From NCBI RefSeq assembly GCF_026898095.1, contig NZ_CP114015.1, positions 1-64,000 on the forward strand: a DNA stretch of 64,000 nucleotides, written 5' to 3'. Under the pieces are notes generated by a model, which ran no database searches, had not been told where the DNA came from, and saw only the letters and a program-made list of their open reading frames with translations. The DNA is from Arthrobacter sp. ATA002 (lineage in GTDB: Bacteria; Actinomycetota; Actinomycetes; Actinomycetales; Micrococcaceae). Positions within the stretch are counted from its first letter, which is position 1; each line of letters begins with the position of its first letter. Made by a program: the position numbers and the translations under genes. This document shows, piece by piece, positions 24,285 through 33,656 of the stretch.

Positions 24285-24667
24285 CCGCCGGCCAGTCCCT
24301 TCCACGCCAGCGACTCACGGTCCCGCCGCGGCAGCGACGCCACCACCAGGTCGTACGAATCTTCCACGAGGTCATGCACCAGGTCCGCGCCCAGCCCGCC
24401 GTCGAGCCGGACGGAGTTCCAGTGCTTCTTGTTCATGTGCCATGCCCCGGTGATCTGGGAATGAGCGGCACGCAACTGCAGCGCCAGCTCCGGCTCGCAT
24501 TTGAGGCTGACGGTCAGCGGTGAGCTGCCCAGCCAGCACAGGGCGAACATCTTGGCCTTTCCACCGGCGGCCTGGACCTTGAACACGGATGCCTCCGGTC
24601 CGAACGGAAAATCCTCGTATGTCCCCGGGAACTGCAGGCACACCCGTTTCACCTCTGCCGCGTCCAT
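24281..24667 (-). CDS. MmcQ/YjbR family protein
   Basis: The 128-aa protein starts MDAAEVKRVCLQFPGTYEDFPFGPEASVFKV, with the family's LPGxxExxPFG-like opening, then KMFALCWLGSSPLTVSLKCEPELALQLR and the HMNKKHWNSVRLDG block. The fold resembles the CyaY/phosphotransferase-like double-wing and is sometimes called DNA-binding; no clear role is known. It is the first gene of a two-gene minus-strand unit with the DUF1990 gene. Confidence 0.88.
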   Translation of the reverse strand: MDAAEVKRVCLQFPGTYEDFPFGPEASVFKVQAAGGKAKMFALCWLGSSPLTVSLKCEPELALQLRAAHSQITGAWHMNKKHWNSVRLDGGLGADLVHDLVEDSYDLVVASLPRRDRESLAWKGLAGG

Positions 24668-24777
24668 CCTCCGAGCGTAGTCCGCGGCGCCGCGGCGGCG
24701 CCATAAGTGACAGGATGGAAGAAACCACATTCATCCGGTGCGCCCCTGCGGAGGCGCCCGTACCCATGGAGGACACG

Positions 24778-25604
24778 TTGGCTCGTACAGGACACGGGGG
24801 CAAGCTGGCCTCAGCCGCGGAAAGGGCTGCCGATTCGAAGGGGTTCGAACGCGCAGCGCGGATGGGGTACGCCGCAAGCGGGCTGCTGCACGTGCTGATC
24901 GGCGTGATCGCGCTGCAGATAGCCTCCGGCGGCAGCGGCGACGCGGATTCGTCCGGCGCGGTGGCCACTCTCGCCGGGCAGCCGGGCGGACTCGTCCTGC
25001 TCTGGATCTGCTTCCTGGGATGCCTGGCCCTGGCACTGTTCCAGGTCTCCCGGATTTGGCTGGGGGGCGGTGCGCTGAAGGACAAGGACCTGTGGAAGAT
25101 GCGCGGTTCGGCGGCAAGCCAGGCCGCCGCCTACGGTGCCATCGGCGTGACCTTCGGATCGTTTGCCCTGGGCGGCGGAACGGACAGCGGCGAGAGTTCC
25201 GCCAGCTGGAGTGCCCGGCTTATGGCCCAGCCCGCCGGGGCACTGCTGCTGGGCCTGGTGGGGCTGGGAACCTTGCCGTCGGCGGCTACTTCGTGTTCAA
25301 GGGTGTCAGCCGCCGGTTCCGCAGGGATCTGGGCGCCGTGCCGCCCGGAGCGTGGGACCGCGCGGTCACGGTCACCGGTGTTCTCGGCTTTATTGCCAAG
25401 GGCATTTCGCTGGCCGTCCTCGGCGTCCTGGTGATGGTTGCCGCCGCCACGGCCGATCCCGAGCGTTCCAGCGGGCTCGACGGCGCCCTGCACGCCCTGC
25501 GCGAGCAGCCGTTCGGCTGGCTGGTGCTGGGGGCGGTGGGCGCGGGCCTCATTTGCTACGGGCTCTACACCGGGATCCTGCGGGCCCGCTTCGGCAAGCT
25601 GTAG
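24778..25604 (+). CDS. DUF1206 membrane protein, frameshifted
   Basis: The TTG start (MARTGHGGKLASAAERAADSKGFERAARMGYAASGLLHVLIG) is preferred because GGAGGACACG lies just before it. DUF1206 proteins have six membrane segments in three repeated pairs; here each repeat begins with a pattern like R-x-G-Y/F-x-A-x-G (RMGYAASGLLHV; QAAAYGAIGV; FIAKGISLAV). At about 25270 the frame breaks at CTGGGAACC; one extra G restores GLGNLAVGGYFVFKG and gives about 275 aa. The function of the family is unknown. Confidence 0.83.
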
Positions 25605-25637
25605 GCCCGGCCGTCCCGGCCACTGCAGGGACTGTCT

Positions 25638-26066
25638 TTACAGTCCGTAGTGCGGAGCCTCGATGACGGGGCAGGTGTTCATCACGACGTCGAGGCCCGC
25701 CTCCGCCGCCCGGCGGGCGGCCGCTTCGTCGATGACGCCCAGCTGCAGCCACACCGCTTTGGCGCCGGCTTCGATGGCCTGATCCACCACGTCGCCCACC
25801 CGGGCGGAGTTTACAAAGCAGTCGACGACGTCGATCGGCCCCGGAATGTCGCCGAGCCGGCGGTACCCCTTGTTGCCGTGGACGTCGTCGCCCTTGAGGC
25901 TCACCGGGATGATCTCCATGCCCAGGTGGTCCTGCAGGTACTTCGACACGCCCAGCGCCGTCCGCCTGGGGTTGTTGGAGAGCCCGACCACGGCCCACCG
26001 GCCTTTGTGCCGCAGCAGGCGCTCCACTACCGCCGGGTCATTTACCTGTGCGCCGTCAACTGCCAT
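25638..26066 (-). CDS. CoA-binding domain protein (YccU-like)
   Basis: The 142-aa protein is a single Rossmann-type CoA-binding domain: WAVVGLSNNPRRTALGVSKYLQDHLGMEIIPVSLKG is the nucleotide-binding start, followed by VDCFVNSARVGDVVDQAIEAGAKAVWLQLGVIDEAAARRAAEAGLDVVMNTCPVIE. Such proteins resemble the N-terminal part of succinyl-CoA synthetase alpha but lack the catalytic domain. The start behind AAAGGACGGCAC excludes longer readings. A paralogue lies at 35396-35902, so a pair brackets the sulfur locus. Confidence 0.88.
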   Translation of the reverse strand: MAVDGAQVNDPAVVERLLRHKGRWAVVGLSNNPRRTALGVSKYLQDHLGMEIIPVSLKGDDVHGNKGYRRLGDIPGPIDVVDCFVNSARVGDVVDQAIEAGAKAVWLQLGVIDEAAARRAAEAGLDVVMNTCPVIEAPHYGL

Positions 26067-26133
26067 GTGCCGTCCTTTGCTGGAATGGAAACCGAGAAGG
26101 GGCACCAGCTTACGCCCGTGCTGCCGGGAACGC

Positions 26134-26750
26134 TCAGCGCAGGAAGGATTTGATGGCATCGGCGAGCGCGGCATCGGGGACGCTGGCCGTGTCGCCTTCC
26201 AGCAGCTGGAACTCCCCTTCATCCAGGGCATCCGCGGCGCGGCGGGCCAAGTCCTGGGCCTCGTCGCCGCTGGTGCTGCCGGCCAGAACGAGAACCGGAA
26301 CCCGGACACCGCCCAGGCCCTCAAGTTCGGTCTGCAGGAGCAGCAGTTCGTCCTCGCCCTCGTCCAGGGTCAATGTCGGTTCCAGCGCCACCACCCGGGT
26401 GATTACCGCAGACTCCTCGGCGGCGCGCAGCGCCAGGAAAGCTCCGGAGGCAAACCCGTAGAGGCTGGCGGAACCGCCCGCCACCTGCACCACGGCCAGC
26501 AGATCGTCGACGTCGGACTCGGCGGTGTATTCCTCCCCCGTATCACTCTCCCTGTTCCCCGCCGGTCATAGGTGAACACGGTGTGGTTCTCCGACAGCAG
26601 GTCGGCCAGGACCCGGGTGCTGGAGCTGCTGCGGTTGGCCAGGAGAGGATCGACAATCACCAGCGGCGGCCCGCTGCCCTGGCGGGACCAAGCGATGCGG
26701 GTTCCGTCCGCGGAGAGAGCGAATCCGGTGGCGCTGGATGGGTGTTCCAT
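26134..26750 (-). CDS. Small alpha/beta hydrolase, frameshifted
   Basis: The start MEHPSSATGFALSADGTRIAWSRQGSGPPLVIVDPLL and the block VFTYDRRGTG are typical of alpha/beta hydrolases. After about 26548 the match moves frame to DDLLAVVQVAGGSASLYGFASGAFLALRAA, where the nucleophile elbow is GFASG, alanine flanking the serine. One extra G (ACAGG before GAGAG) joins the parts into about 205 aa, followed by the aspartate segment VPVLVLAGSTSGDEA. The C-terminus is short and no catalytic His is evident, so it may be non-hydrolytic. It is downstream of the monooxygenase on the same strand. Confidence 0.78.
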
Positions 26751-26832
26751 GGCTGGCTCCTGCTCAGGTGGGAAAGACGCTCGGGAAGGGGATGCGCCGC
26801 CTTTCCAACCTAGGAGCCGCTTCGATGAACGG

Positions 26833-28268
26833 TCAACGCCCCGGCACGGAAGCCGGGCCGGGAGCAGCGTACTCGCCGGTCTTCAACCGGTAGGAGGCTC
26901 CGCGGTGCTCCGCGGGCAGCCGGCTCCCCCGGCCGAACAGCTTGGAGCGCAGGGTTCCGGGTTCATACCCGGTGCGGTAGGCACCGCGCCGCTGCAGCTC
27001 GGGCACCACAAACTCGACGATGTCCTCAAACGTCCCCGGCGTGATGGCGTAGGCCAGGTTGAAGCCGTCGACGTCGGTTTCCTCCTGCCAGCGGATCATC
27101 TCCTCCGCGATTTCCGCGCCGGATCCGACCATGCGCGGGCCGAGGCCGCCGATGCCCGCGGAGTCGGCGATGTCGCGCACGGTCCACGGTTCGCCGTCGT
27201 CCGCGGGTTTTGGAAGTTCGCCGCCGCGGACTGGATGGCGTTGGACTTCACGTTGCCCAGCGGCTCGTCCAGGTTGTAGGTGGACAGGTCCACCCCCATC
27301 CAGCCGGACATCAGGGCCAGCGCCCCCTCGTGGCTGGCATACTGCCGGTATTCCTCGTGTTTGGCCGCGGCTTCTTCGGCGGTCGCGGCGGTGATCACGG
27401 TCATCAGCGTGTAGATGCGGATGGAGTGCCGGTCCCGTCCCGCGGCCTCGGCGGCGTCCCGGATCCGGGTGACCGTGGCCTTGAGCTTTTCCTTGGTGGG
27501 CGCTCCGACGAAAACCGCCTCCGCGTTGGCGGCCGCAAATGCGATCCCGCGCGGAGAGGCGCCGGCCTGGTAGATCACCGGCGTGCGCTGCGGCGACGGT
27601 TCACTGATGTGGATGCCGGGGACGGTGAAGTACTTGCCCTCGTGATTGATGTCGTGGACCTTGGCCGGGTCGGTGAAGATGCCTCGCTCCTTGTCGCGGA
27701 CGACGGCGTCGTCCTCCCAGGAGCCTTCGAGCAGTTTGTAGATCACTTCGAGGTATTCGTCGGCGTGGTTGTAGCGCTCATCGTGTTCGAGCTGGTCCCG
27801 GGCGCCCAGGTTCCGGGCGGCGGAGGGCAGATACCCGGTAACGACGTTCCAGCCCACCCGGCCGTTGGTGAGGTGGTCCAGGGTGGAGAGCCGGCGGGCA
27901 AACGGGTACGGATGCTCGTAGGCGGTTCCGGCGGTGACGCCGAAGCCGAGGTGCTCGGTCACCAGTGCCATCGCGGACACGAGCAGCAGCGGATCGTTCA
28001 CGGGCACCTGGGTTCCCTGGCGCAGCGTGGCGTCATTGGAATTTCCGTACACGTCGTAGGTGCCCAGGACGTCGGCCAGGAAAATGCCGTCGAACAGTCC
28101 ACGCTCGCAGGTTTTCGCCAAATGGGTCCAGTAGTTGAGGTCCGTGTAGTTGGCTGACCGGTCCTGCGGGTGGCGCCACAGCCCGGGCGACTGGTGGCCG
28201 ACGCAGTTCATGTCGAAGGCGTTGAAACGGATCTGGCGCAGGCTGTCCGGGTCTTGGTGCTCGGTCAT
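26833..28268 (-). CDS. LLM-class FMN monooxygenase of the NtaA/SnaA/DszA family, frameshifted
   Basis: These flavin-dependent enzymes open C-S or C-N bonds using reduced FMN and oxygen. The N-terminus has the signature family order: FNAFDMNCVGHQSPGLWRHPQDRS, YWTHLAKTCERGLFDGIFLADVLG, GWNVVTGYLPSAARNLG, YLEVIYKLLEGSWEDDAVV and QAGASPRGIAFAAANAEAVF. At about 27205 a base is lost near CCAAAACCCGCGG; the rest (RDIADSAGIGGLGPRMVGSGAEIAEEM..DGFNLAYAITPGTFEDIVEFVVPELQRRG) follows in another frame, total about 478 aa. It lies behind a SAM-IV-type riboswitch, so organosulfur compounds are the likely substrate. The exact substrate is unknown. Confidence 0.88.
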
Positions 28269-28269
28269 G

Positions 28270-28294
28270 GGAGCCTTTCGGAACGGGACGCTCC
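28270..28294 (-). promoter_or_regulatory. Hairpin over the monooxygenase ribosome binding site
   Basis: On the minus strand GGAGC (28294-28290) can pair with GCTCC (28274-28270), placing the AAAGG ribosome binding site between or at the edge of the arms. It could be the expression platform of the SAM-IV-type riboswitch, blocking translation when SAM is bound. The pairing is seen; the mechanism is inferred. Confidence 0.4.
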
Positions 28295-28329
28295 ATGGCG
28301 GAACGCCGTACTTGCCGTCCGCGGACGCG

Positions 28330-28422
28330 GCACGGCCGGATCCTCATCTGGGGCACCCCGCTACGGAGAAGAGGGTTGCCGCCCAACCAGCCAGAGCTTC
28401 GCGTTGGGACTCATGATCCTTC
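28330..28422 (-). ncRNA. SAM-IV-type riboswitch upstream of the monooxygenase
   Basis: On the minus strand the segment reads GGATCATGAGTCCCAACGCG, AAGC, CTGGCTGGTTGGGCGGCAACCC, then CGGGGTGCCCCAGATGAGGATCC when read in pieces. GGATC/GATCC (28415-28419 with 28338-28342) closes P1; the kink AUGAG, the GGCAACCC core and the GGGGUGCC segment match the SAM-IV (or SAM-I/IV) consensus of Actinobacteria. It should turn off the downstream monooxygenase gene when SAM is plentiful. The class was judged by eye, not by covariance search. Confidence 0.8.
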
Positions 28423-28463
28423 GGCTCCAGTATCTGCACAGTCCGGCCGCCCGAGGGAAGCCT

Positions 28464-28514
28464 GTGACCTTTTATTAACCGCCGGGGCTGAGCCGGCGGT
28501 TAATAAAAGGTCAC
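28464..28514. repeat. Perfect 22-bp inverted repeat with 7-base loop
   Basis: The left arm (28464-28485, beginning GTGACCTTTTATTAACC) and the right arm (28493-28514, ending GGTTAATAAAAGGTCAC) are exact reverse complements around GGCTGAG. It lies between two divergent riboswitch-controlled transcripts. It could be an operator for a dimer or tetramer, a back-to-back terminator, or a cruciform-forming site. AT-rich arms next to GC-rich tips are unusual here. Confidence 0.9.
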
Positions 28515-28579
28515 GGGCTGCCGGCAGGTACCTATCCACATTCCCCCGGGCCGGTCCGCCGAAATATTACGCGGGGGAC

Positions 28580-28608
28580 TTGCCGGTTTCCGCAATGACG
28601 CGTTTAGT
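28580..28608 (+). promoter_or_regulatory. Promoter of the sulfonate-transport operon
   Basis: The -35 TTGCCG (28580-28585) and -10 TTTAGT (28603-28608) are spaced by 17 bp. The expected transcription start, near 28615, falls right at the 5' edge of the SAM-I riboswitch, which supports the call. Confidence 0.6.
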
Positions 28609-28615
28609 AGCACTT

Positions 28616-28776
28616 GACCATCCCGAGCGGCTGAGAGACCTGGATCAGTGAAGCCGCAGCAACCCTGGTTGCCGTACCTCCTCCTTGAGGAACGGCAATA
28701 ACGAGGACAACACCGCAGGAGGCCCTCACCGGCCCAAGGTGCTTTCCGTAGGGTGCTACTGCCAGGACCGATGGAG
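28616..28776 (+). ncRNA. SAM-I (S-box) riboswitch upstream of the sulfonate ABC operon
   Basis: P1 pairs CCATC (28618-28622) with GATGG (28770-28774). The S-box core follows: GAGCGGCTGAGAGAC (kink-turn), then GTGAAGCCGCAGCAACC, an extended variable arm, and AAGGTGC..GGGTGCTACTGCCAGGACC. The ribosome binding site GGAGAG (28773-28778) overlaps the 3' strand of P1, eight bases from the ATG, so SAM binding would hide it and block translation directly. Regulation at the translation level is inference from this overlap. Confidence 0.85.
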
Positions 28777-28783
28777 AGTTAAC

Positions 28784-29615
28784 ATGACAGCCTTGGCTTC
28801 ACAGTCCCCTGCCGCTCCGCCGGCCGGCACCCCGGTGCACGCGCCCGCCGGCCCCGCCCTTCCCGTCACGTTTTCCCGCCTGGGCCGCAGCTTCGGCACC
28901 GGGCCGACGTCCCACCAGGTCTTACGCGACATCAATTTCGAGGTGTCCCCGGGAGAGGTCCTGGCCATCCTGGGCTCCAGCGGCTGCGGGAAATCGACCC
29001 TGCTGCGCGCCGCCGCCGGGCTGGATGCCGCCAGCACCGGGGAAGTGCTGATCAACGGCACTGCAGTGCGCGGGATCGACGACCGCTGCGCCGTCGCATT
29101 CCAGGAACCCCGGCTGCTGCCCTGGCAAACCCTGCAGGCCAACATCGCGATGGGGCTGCCCAAGGGCACCAGCGCCAAACACGGCAAGGCCAAAGTGGCC
29201 GAACTGCTGGAGCTCGTGGAGCTGGCGGACTTCGCCAAGCACCGTCCGCGGGCTGTCTCCGGAGGCATGGCGCAGCGCGCTTCCCTCGCCCGGGCGCTGG
29301 CCCGCACCCCGGAGTGCTCCTGCTCGATGAACCCTTCGGCGCCCTGGACGCGCTGACCCGGCTCAAAATGCAGGACCTGCTGCTCGCGGTCCACAAGGCC
29401 ACCCCCACCACGGTGCTGCTGGTAACCCACGACGTGGATGAAGCCCTTCAACTGGCGGACCGCATCATCATCCTCGGCAAGGAACCCGGCGCCCCGGAGC
29501 CACCATCACCGACGTCATCACCGTACCGGGCAGCCGGCCGCGGAACCGCGCCTCGGCGGAGCTGGCCCGAATGCGCGGCGAGCTCCTGGCCCGCCTCGGC
29601 GTTGACCGCCACTAA
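28784..29615 (+). CDS. Sulfonate/nitrate-type ABC transporter ATPase, two frameshifts
   Basis: The ATPase powers an importer of the SsuABC/TauABC group. Walker A is GSSGCGKST, the Q-loop is [13 protein letters not shown], the signature is [15 protein letters not shown] and Walker B is [16 protein letters not shown], followed by the H-loop [11 protein letters not shown]. Two single-base losses interrupt it, both in CCCC before GGAG: near 29310 (between signature and Walker B) and near 29493. With two C restored the frame ends at TAA 29615 with [14 protein letters not shown], about 277 aa. It is the first gene behind the SAM-I riboswitch. Confidence 0.9.
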
Positions 29616-29725
29616 CAGCTCTTTCCCCGGGCAGCGCCCCTACCGGGCCGCTCCTCCCCAGCCGTTTTGCGCCCTGTTGCGCATGAACCGCGCCTTCCGC
29701 AGCCTTCCCACCAGAAAGAACTTCC

Positions 29726-30784
29726 ATGAACAGCCGTTCCCTTCCGTCCCGCCCCGCCGCCCGCACGACGCTCAAGACCCTGGCCGCAGCAGCCGCAGCC
29801 GCATCCCTGCTCCTGACCGGCTGCGTGGCAGGCGAGGATTCCGACGCCGCAGCCAACGCAAACGGAGCCGACGGCGGCACCCTCACCCTGGACTTCGCCA
29901 CCTACAATCCGCTGAGCCTGATCATCAAGGACCAGGGCTGGCTGGAGTCCACGCTGGCCGACGACGGCGTCAGCGTGGAATGGGTGCAGTCAGCCGGCTC
30001 CAACAAGGCCAACGAGAACCTGCGGTCCGGAGCGATCGATGTCGGTTCCACCGCCGGGTCCGCCGCCCTGCTCAACCGGGCCAACGGATCCCCGATCACG
30101 GCCATTGACGTTTTCTCCCAGCCCGAGTGGTCCGCACTGGTGGTGGGCGCCGATTCCGGCATCACCTCGGTGGCGGACCTGAAAGGCAAGTCGGTGGCCG
30201 CGACCAAGGGCACCGACCCCTACTTCTTCCTGGTGCAGGCGCTGGAGGAAGCCGGACTGAGCCTTGACGACGTCACCGTGGAGCAGCTGCAGCACGCGGA
30301 CGGACGCTCCGCACTGGAAAACGGTTCGGTGGACGCGTGGGCCGGACTGGATCCGATCATGGCCGGCGCCGAGCAGAACGGCGCCCGGCTGATCTACCGG
30401 AACCTGGACTTCAACACCTACGGCCTGCTGGCCGCCAACGAGGCTTTCCTCGACGAGGATCCCGAACTCGCGCAGGCCGTGGTGAACGCCTACGAGAAAG
30501 CCCGGGTCTGGGCCGCGGAGAACCCGGAGGAAACAGCAAGCATCCTCGCCGATGTTGCCGGCCTGGACCCGGCCGTGGCGCAGACGGTGATCCTGGAACG
30601 CAGCAACCTCGACGTCGATCCGGCTCCCGGCGCGGCGCAGCGCAGCGTGCTGGAGAAAATTGGTCCCACCCTCGTGGACACCGGAGACGTGGCGGACCAG
30701 GCCGGCATTGACTCCGCCCTGGACAGCCTCTTCGACGACTCCTACGTAAAGAACGCCGACCCGGATGCGGTGAAGGAATCCTGA
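29726..30784 (+). CDS. Sulfonate-type ABC transporter substrate-binding lipoprotein
   Basis: The 352-aa protein begins with a lipoprotein signal ([20 protein letters not shown]). The mature part follows the SsuA/TauA/NMT1 pattern: [46 protein letters not shown], the [27 protein letters not shown] block and [23 protein letters not shown]. It delivers the ligand to the permease from the outer face of the membrane. The ligand may be an alkanesulfonate or another organosulfur compound, judged from the riboswitch and neighbours. The ATG is behind AGAAAGAACTTCC. It overlaps the permease start by one base. Confidence 0.9.
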   Translation: MNSRSLPSRPAARTTLKTLAAAAAAASLLLTGCVAGEDSDAAANANGADGGTLTLDFATYNPLSLIIKDQGWLESTLADDGVSVEWVQSAGSNKANENLRSGAIDVGSTAGSAALLNRANGSPITAIDVFSQPEWSALVVGADSGITSVADLKGKSVAATKGTDPYFFLVQALEEAGLSLDDVTVEQLQHADGRSALENGSVDAWAGLDPIMAGAEQNGARLIYRNLDFNTYGLLAANEAFLDEDPELAQAVVNAYEKARVWAAENPEETASILADVAGLDPAVAQTVILERSNLDVDPAPGAAQRSVLEKIGPTLVDTGDVADQAGIDSALDSLFDDSYVKNADPDAVKES

Positions 30785-31647
30785 TGGCGCACCTCGAAAA
30801 TCCACAGCTGACCGGCAACAGCGCAGCGGCTGCGGTCCCGGCCGCGCCCGCTCCCTCCGCACCGGGGCGGAACTCCACCCCTGCCGGGCGCCTCTCCCGC
30901 CGCGGGGTACGGCTCGCCCTGGGCCTGGTGGTTCCCGCCGTGCTGCTCGCGGCCTGGCAGCTCAGCACGGCCGCCGGTGTGTTCACCGCCGTCCAACTGC
31001 CCTCCCCCGCCGCCGTCTACACCGCGGCGGCCAACCTCATCGACCGAGGCCAGCTCGGCCTGCACATCGCCATTTCCACCCAGCGGGTCCTCATCGGCTT
31101 TGCCGCGGGAGCCCTGCTGGGACTGGCATTGGGCGCCCTGCTGGGGCTGTCCCGGCTGGCGGAGGTCCTGCTGGGCCCGGCGATCGGCGCGCTGCGCGCC
31201 GTCCCGTCCCTGGCCTGGGTGCCGCTGCTGATCCTGTGGCTGAAGATCGGCGAAGATTCCAAGATCACGCTGATCGCCATCGGCGCGTTCTTCCCGGTGT
31301 TCACCACCGTGTCCCTGGCCCTGCGCCATGTGGACCGGAACCTGGTCGAAGCTGCCCGGGCCTTCGGCCTCAACGGCCTGAAACTGCTGACAACGGTGCA
31401 GCTGCCCGCCGTCGTGCCGGCGGTCTTCTCCGGCCTGCGGCTGGCGCTGGCGCAGGCCTGGCTGTTCCTGGTCGCCGCCGAACTCATCGCCTCCTCGATG
31501 GGCCTGGGCTTTTTGCTGATTGATTCGCAGAACAACGGGCGCACCGACCGCCTGTTGCTGGCCATCGTGCTGCTCGCCGTCATCGGCAAGCTCACCGATG
31601 CCCTGCTCGGTCTGGCCGAGAAATGGGCGGTGAAGAAATGGGCGTGA
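30784..31647 (+). CDS. Sulfonate-type ABC transporter permease
   Basis: The 287-aa inner-membrane permease belongs to the SsuC/TauC/NrtB group with about six helices. The EAA coupling loop is visible as RNLVEAARAFGLNGLKLLTTVQLPAVVPAVFSGLRLALAQAW; upstream lies LGALLGLSRLAEVLLGPAIGALRAVPSLAWVPLLILWLKIGE, typical for the family. The N-terminal 30 residues are Ala/Pro-rich and cytoplasmic. The gene overlaps the binding-protein gene and the following ligase gene, so the four genes should be one transcript. Confidence 0.92.
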   Translation: MAHLENPQLTGNSAAAAVPAAPAPSAPGRNSTPAGRLSRRGVRLALGLVVPAVLLAAWQLSTAAGVFTAVQLPSPAAVYTAAANLIDRGQLGLHIAISTQRVLIGFAAGALLGLALGALLGLSRLAEVLLGPAIGALRAVPSLAWVPLLILWLKIGEDSKITLIAIGAFFPVFTTVSLALRHVDRNLVEAARAFGLNGLKLLTTVQLPAVVPAVFSGLRLALAQAWLFLVAAELIASSMGLGFLLIDSQNNGRTDRLLLAIVLLAVIGKLTDALLGLAEKWAVKKWA

Positions 31648-33656
31648 CTCCAACCATCGAAGCCACCGCGGACCTAACCGCCGCCGACCCATCCACCGAA
31701 GCCGAACGAATCGCCTTCTGGGAAGCCGCCGCCGGGCGGCTCCAGTGGGAGCAGCCCTGGCACACCGCGCACACCTTCACTCCCCCGCAGCGCCTCAGCG
31801 GAGCGGAAATCCCCGAAGCCGACGCCGAGTACAGCGTTCCCGTGATTGAGTGGTTCGCCGGCGGCACGCTCAATGTCGCGGTGAACTGCGTGGACCGGCA
31901 TGTGGCCGCCGGGCGCGGCGGCAACGTGGCCCTGCACTTTGAGGGCGAGCCCGGCGACCGCCGGACCATCACCTATGCGCAGCTGCAGCGGGACGTCTCC
32001 CGCGCCGCCAATGCCCTGCTGGCCCTGGGCATCGGCCGCGGGGACCGGGTGGTCATTTACCTTCCGGTGCTGGTGGAGACCATCGTCATTACGCTGGCCT
32101 GCGCCCGGATCGGTGCCGTCCATTCGCTGGTCTTCGGCGGTTTCTCCGCCGAAGCCCTGAAGTTCCGGGTCGAGGACACCGGGGCGAAGCTGCTGGTCAC
32201 CACCGACGGCCAGTTCCGCCGCGGAGAGGCGGTGCCGGTCAAGGACAACGCCGATGCGGCCGTTGCCGGAACCAACGCCGTCGAGCACGTGCTGGTGATC
32301 CGGCGGACCGGATCCGAGATCGCCTGGGTCCAGGGACGCGATGTCTGGTGGCACGAAACCGTCGACACGGCGTCGGACGTCCACCAGCCGGAGGCCTTTG
32401 ATGCGGAAACACCGCTGTTCATCATGTACACCTCCGGCACCACCGGAAAACCCAAGGGCCTGGTCCACACCATGGGCGGCTACCTGACCCAGGCCTCCTG
32501 GAGCTACGAGTACCTGTTCGCCAACCCGGACCACTCCGCCCGCGGGCGCGACGTTCACTGGTGCACCGCGGACCTGGCCTGGGTCACCGCCCACACGTAC
32601 GAGATGTACGGGCCGCTCGCCAACGGCGCCACCCAAGTGATTTTCGAGGGCACCCCCAACACCCCGCATCCGGGCCGGCACTTCGAGATCATCGAGCGGT
32701 ACCAGGTAACCAGCTACTACACGGCGCCCACCCTGGTCCGGTCCCTGATGGGCTGGTTCCCCGACGGCATTCCGGACACATACGACCTCTCCTCCATCCG
32801 GCTGCTGGGCACGGTGGGGGAAGCGGTGAACCCCGAGGCCTGGCGCTGGATGCGCGACCAGCTCGGCCGCGGCGAAGTACCGGTCATCGACACCTGGTGG
32901 CAGTCAGAAACCGGCGCCACCATCCTTTCCCCGCGCCCCACGGACACAGCGTTCAAACCCGGCTGCGCCTCCCGTGCGCTGCCCGGCGTGAGCACCAGGA
33001 TCGTGGATGAGGCCGGAGCCGCGGTGCCGCCGAACACGCAGGGATTCATCGTGCTAGACCGGACCGGGCCGGCCATGGCCCGCACGGTCTGGGGCGACCC
33101 GCAGCGCTACCTGTCCTCCTACTGGCGGCAGTATGCGCGGCAGGGCTGGTTCCTGGCGGGCGACGGCGCCAAGTACGACGACGACGGCGACACCTGGATC
33201 CTCGGCCGCACCGACGATGTGCTCAACGTGTCCGGGCACCGCCTGTCCACCATCGAAATCGAATCGGCCCTGGTCTCCCATCCCTGGGTCACCGAGGCCG
33301 GGGTCTGCCCGGTCGCCGATCCGACCACCGGACATGCGGTGGCTGCCTTCGTGGTCCTCTCGGCGGCCGCGGCGGAGGCCCTGCCCGCACCGGGACCGGC
33401 GGACCCGGTGTTCACCCGCCGCGTCACCGCGGAGCTGCGGGCCCACGTTGCCCGGGAAATCGGGCCGATCGCCAAGCCGGCCGCCGTCGTCGTCGTTCCC
33501 GATGTGCCCAAGACCCGCTCCGGGAAAATCATGCGCCGGCTGCTGACCCAGCTGTATGAGGGCACCGGGCTGGGCGATACCACCAGCCTGCAGAACGAAC
33601 CGTGCATCCCCGACATTGCGCGCATCTGCGGTGCCCGGCGGGAAGCGGCTCAGTGA
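31623..33656 (+). CDS. Acetate-CoA ligase (acetyl-CoA synthetase family)
   Basis: The 677-aa enzyme has the adenylate-forming motifs: A3 YTSGTTGKPKG (about residues 272-282), A5 TWWQSETGATILSP, A7 WFLAGDGAKYDDDGDTWILGRTDDVLNVSGHRLST and A10 PKTRSGKIMRR with the acetylatable lysine. The tryptophan of WWQSETG is the residue that restricts Acs to short acids such as acetate. An ATG at 31638 is an alternative start. It overlaps the permease gene by 25 bases. In this locus it could reclaim the acetate set free by the downstream O-acetylhomoserine sulfhydrylase; activation of a sulfonated acid is another possibility. Confidence 0.9.
   Translation: MGGEEMGVTPTIEATADLTAADPSTEAERIAFWEAAAGRLQWEQPWHTAHTFTPPQRLSGAEIPEADAEYSVPVIEWFAGGTLNVAVNCVDRHVAAGRGGNVALHFEGEPGDRRTITYAQLQRDVSRAANALLALGIGRGDRVVIYLPVLVETIVITLACARIGAVHSLVFGGFSAEALKFRVEDTGAKLLVTTDGQFRRGEAVPVKDNADAAVAGTNAVEHVLVIRRTGSEIAWVQGRDVWWHETVDTASDVHQPEAFDAETPLFIMYTSGTTGKPKGLVHTMGGYLTQASWSYEYLFANPDHSARGRDVHWCTADLAWVTAHTYEMYGPLANGATQVIFEGTPNTPHPGRHFEIIERYQVTSYYTAPTLVRSLMGWFPDGIPDTYDLSSIRLLGTVGEAVNPEAWRWMRDQLGRGEVPVIDTWWQSETGATILSPRPTDTAFKPGCASRALPGVSTRIVDEAGAAVPPNTQGFIVLDRTGPAMARTVWGDPQRYLSSYWRQYARQGWFLAGDGAKYDDDGDTWILGRTDDVLNVSGHRLSTIEIESALVSHPWVTEAGVCPVADPTTGHAVAAFVVLSAAAAEALPAPGPADPVFTRRVTAELRAHVAREIGPIAKPAAVVVVPDVPKTRSGKIMRRLLTQLYEGTGLGDTTSLQNEPCIPDIARICGARREAAQ

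Noticed and set aside
28685-28783. N-terminal extension of the ABC ATPase
   Set aside because: The extended frame lies within the SAM-I riboswitch; the ATG at 28784 has a good ribosome binding site.
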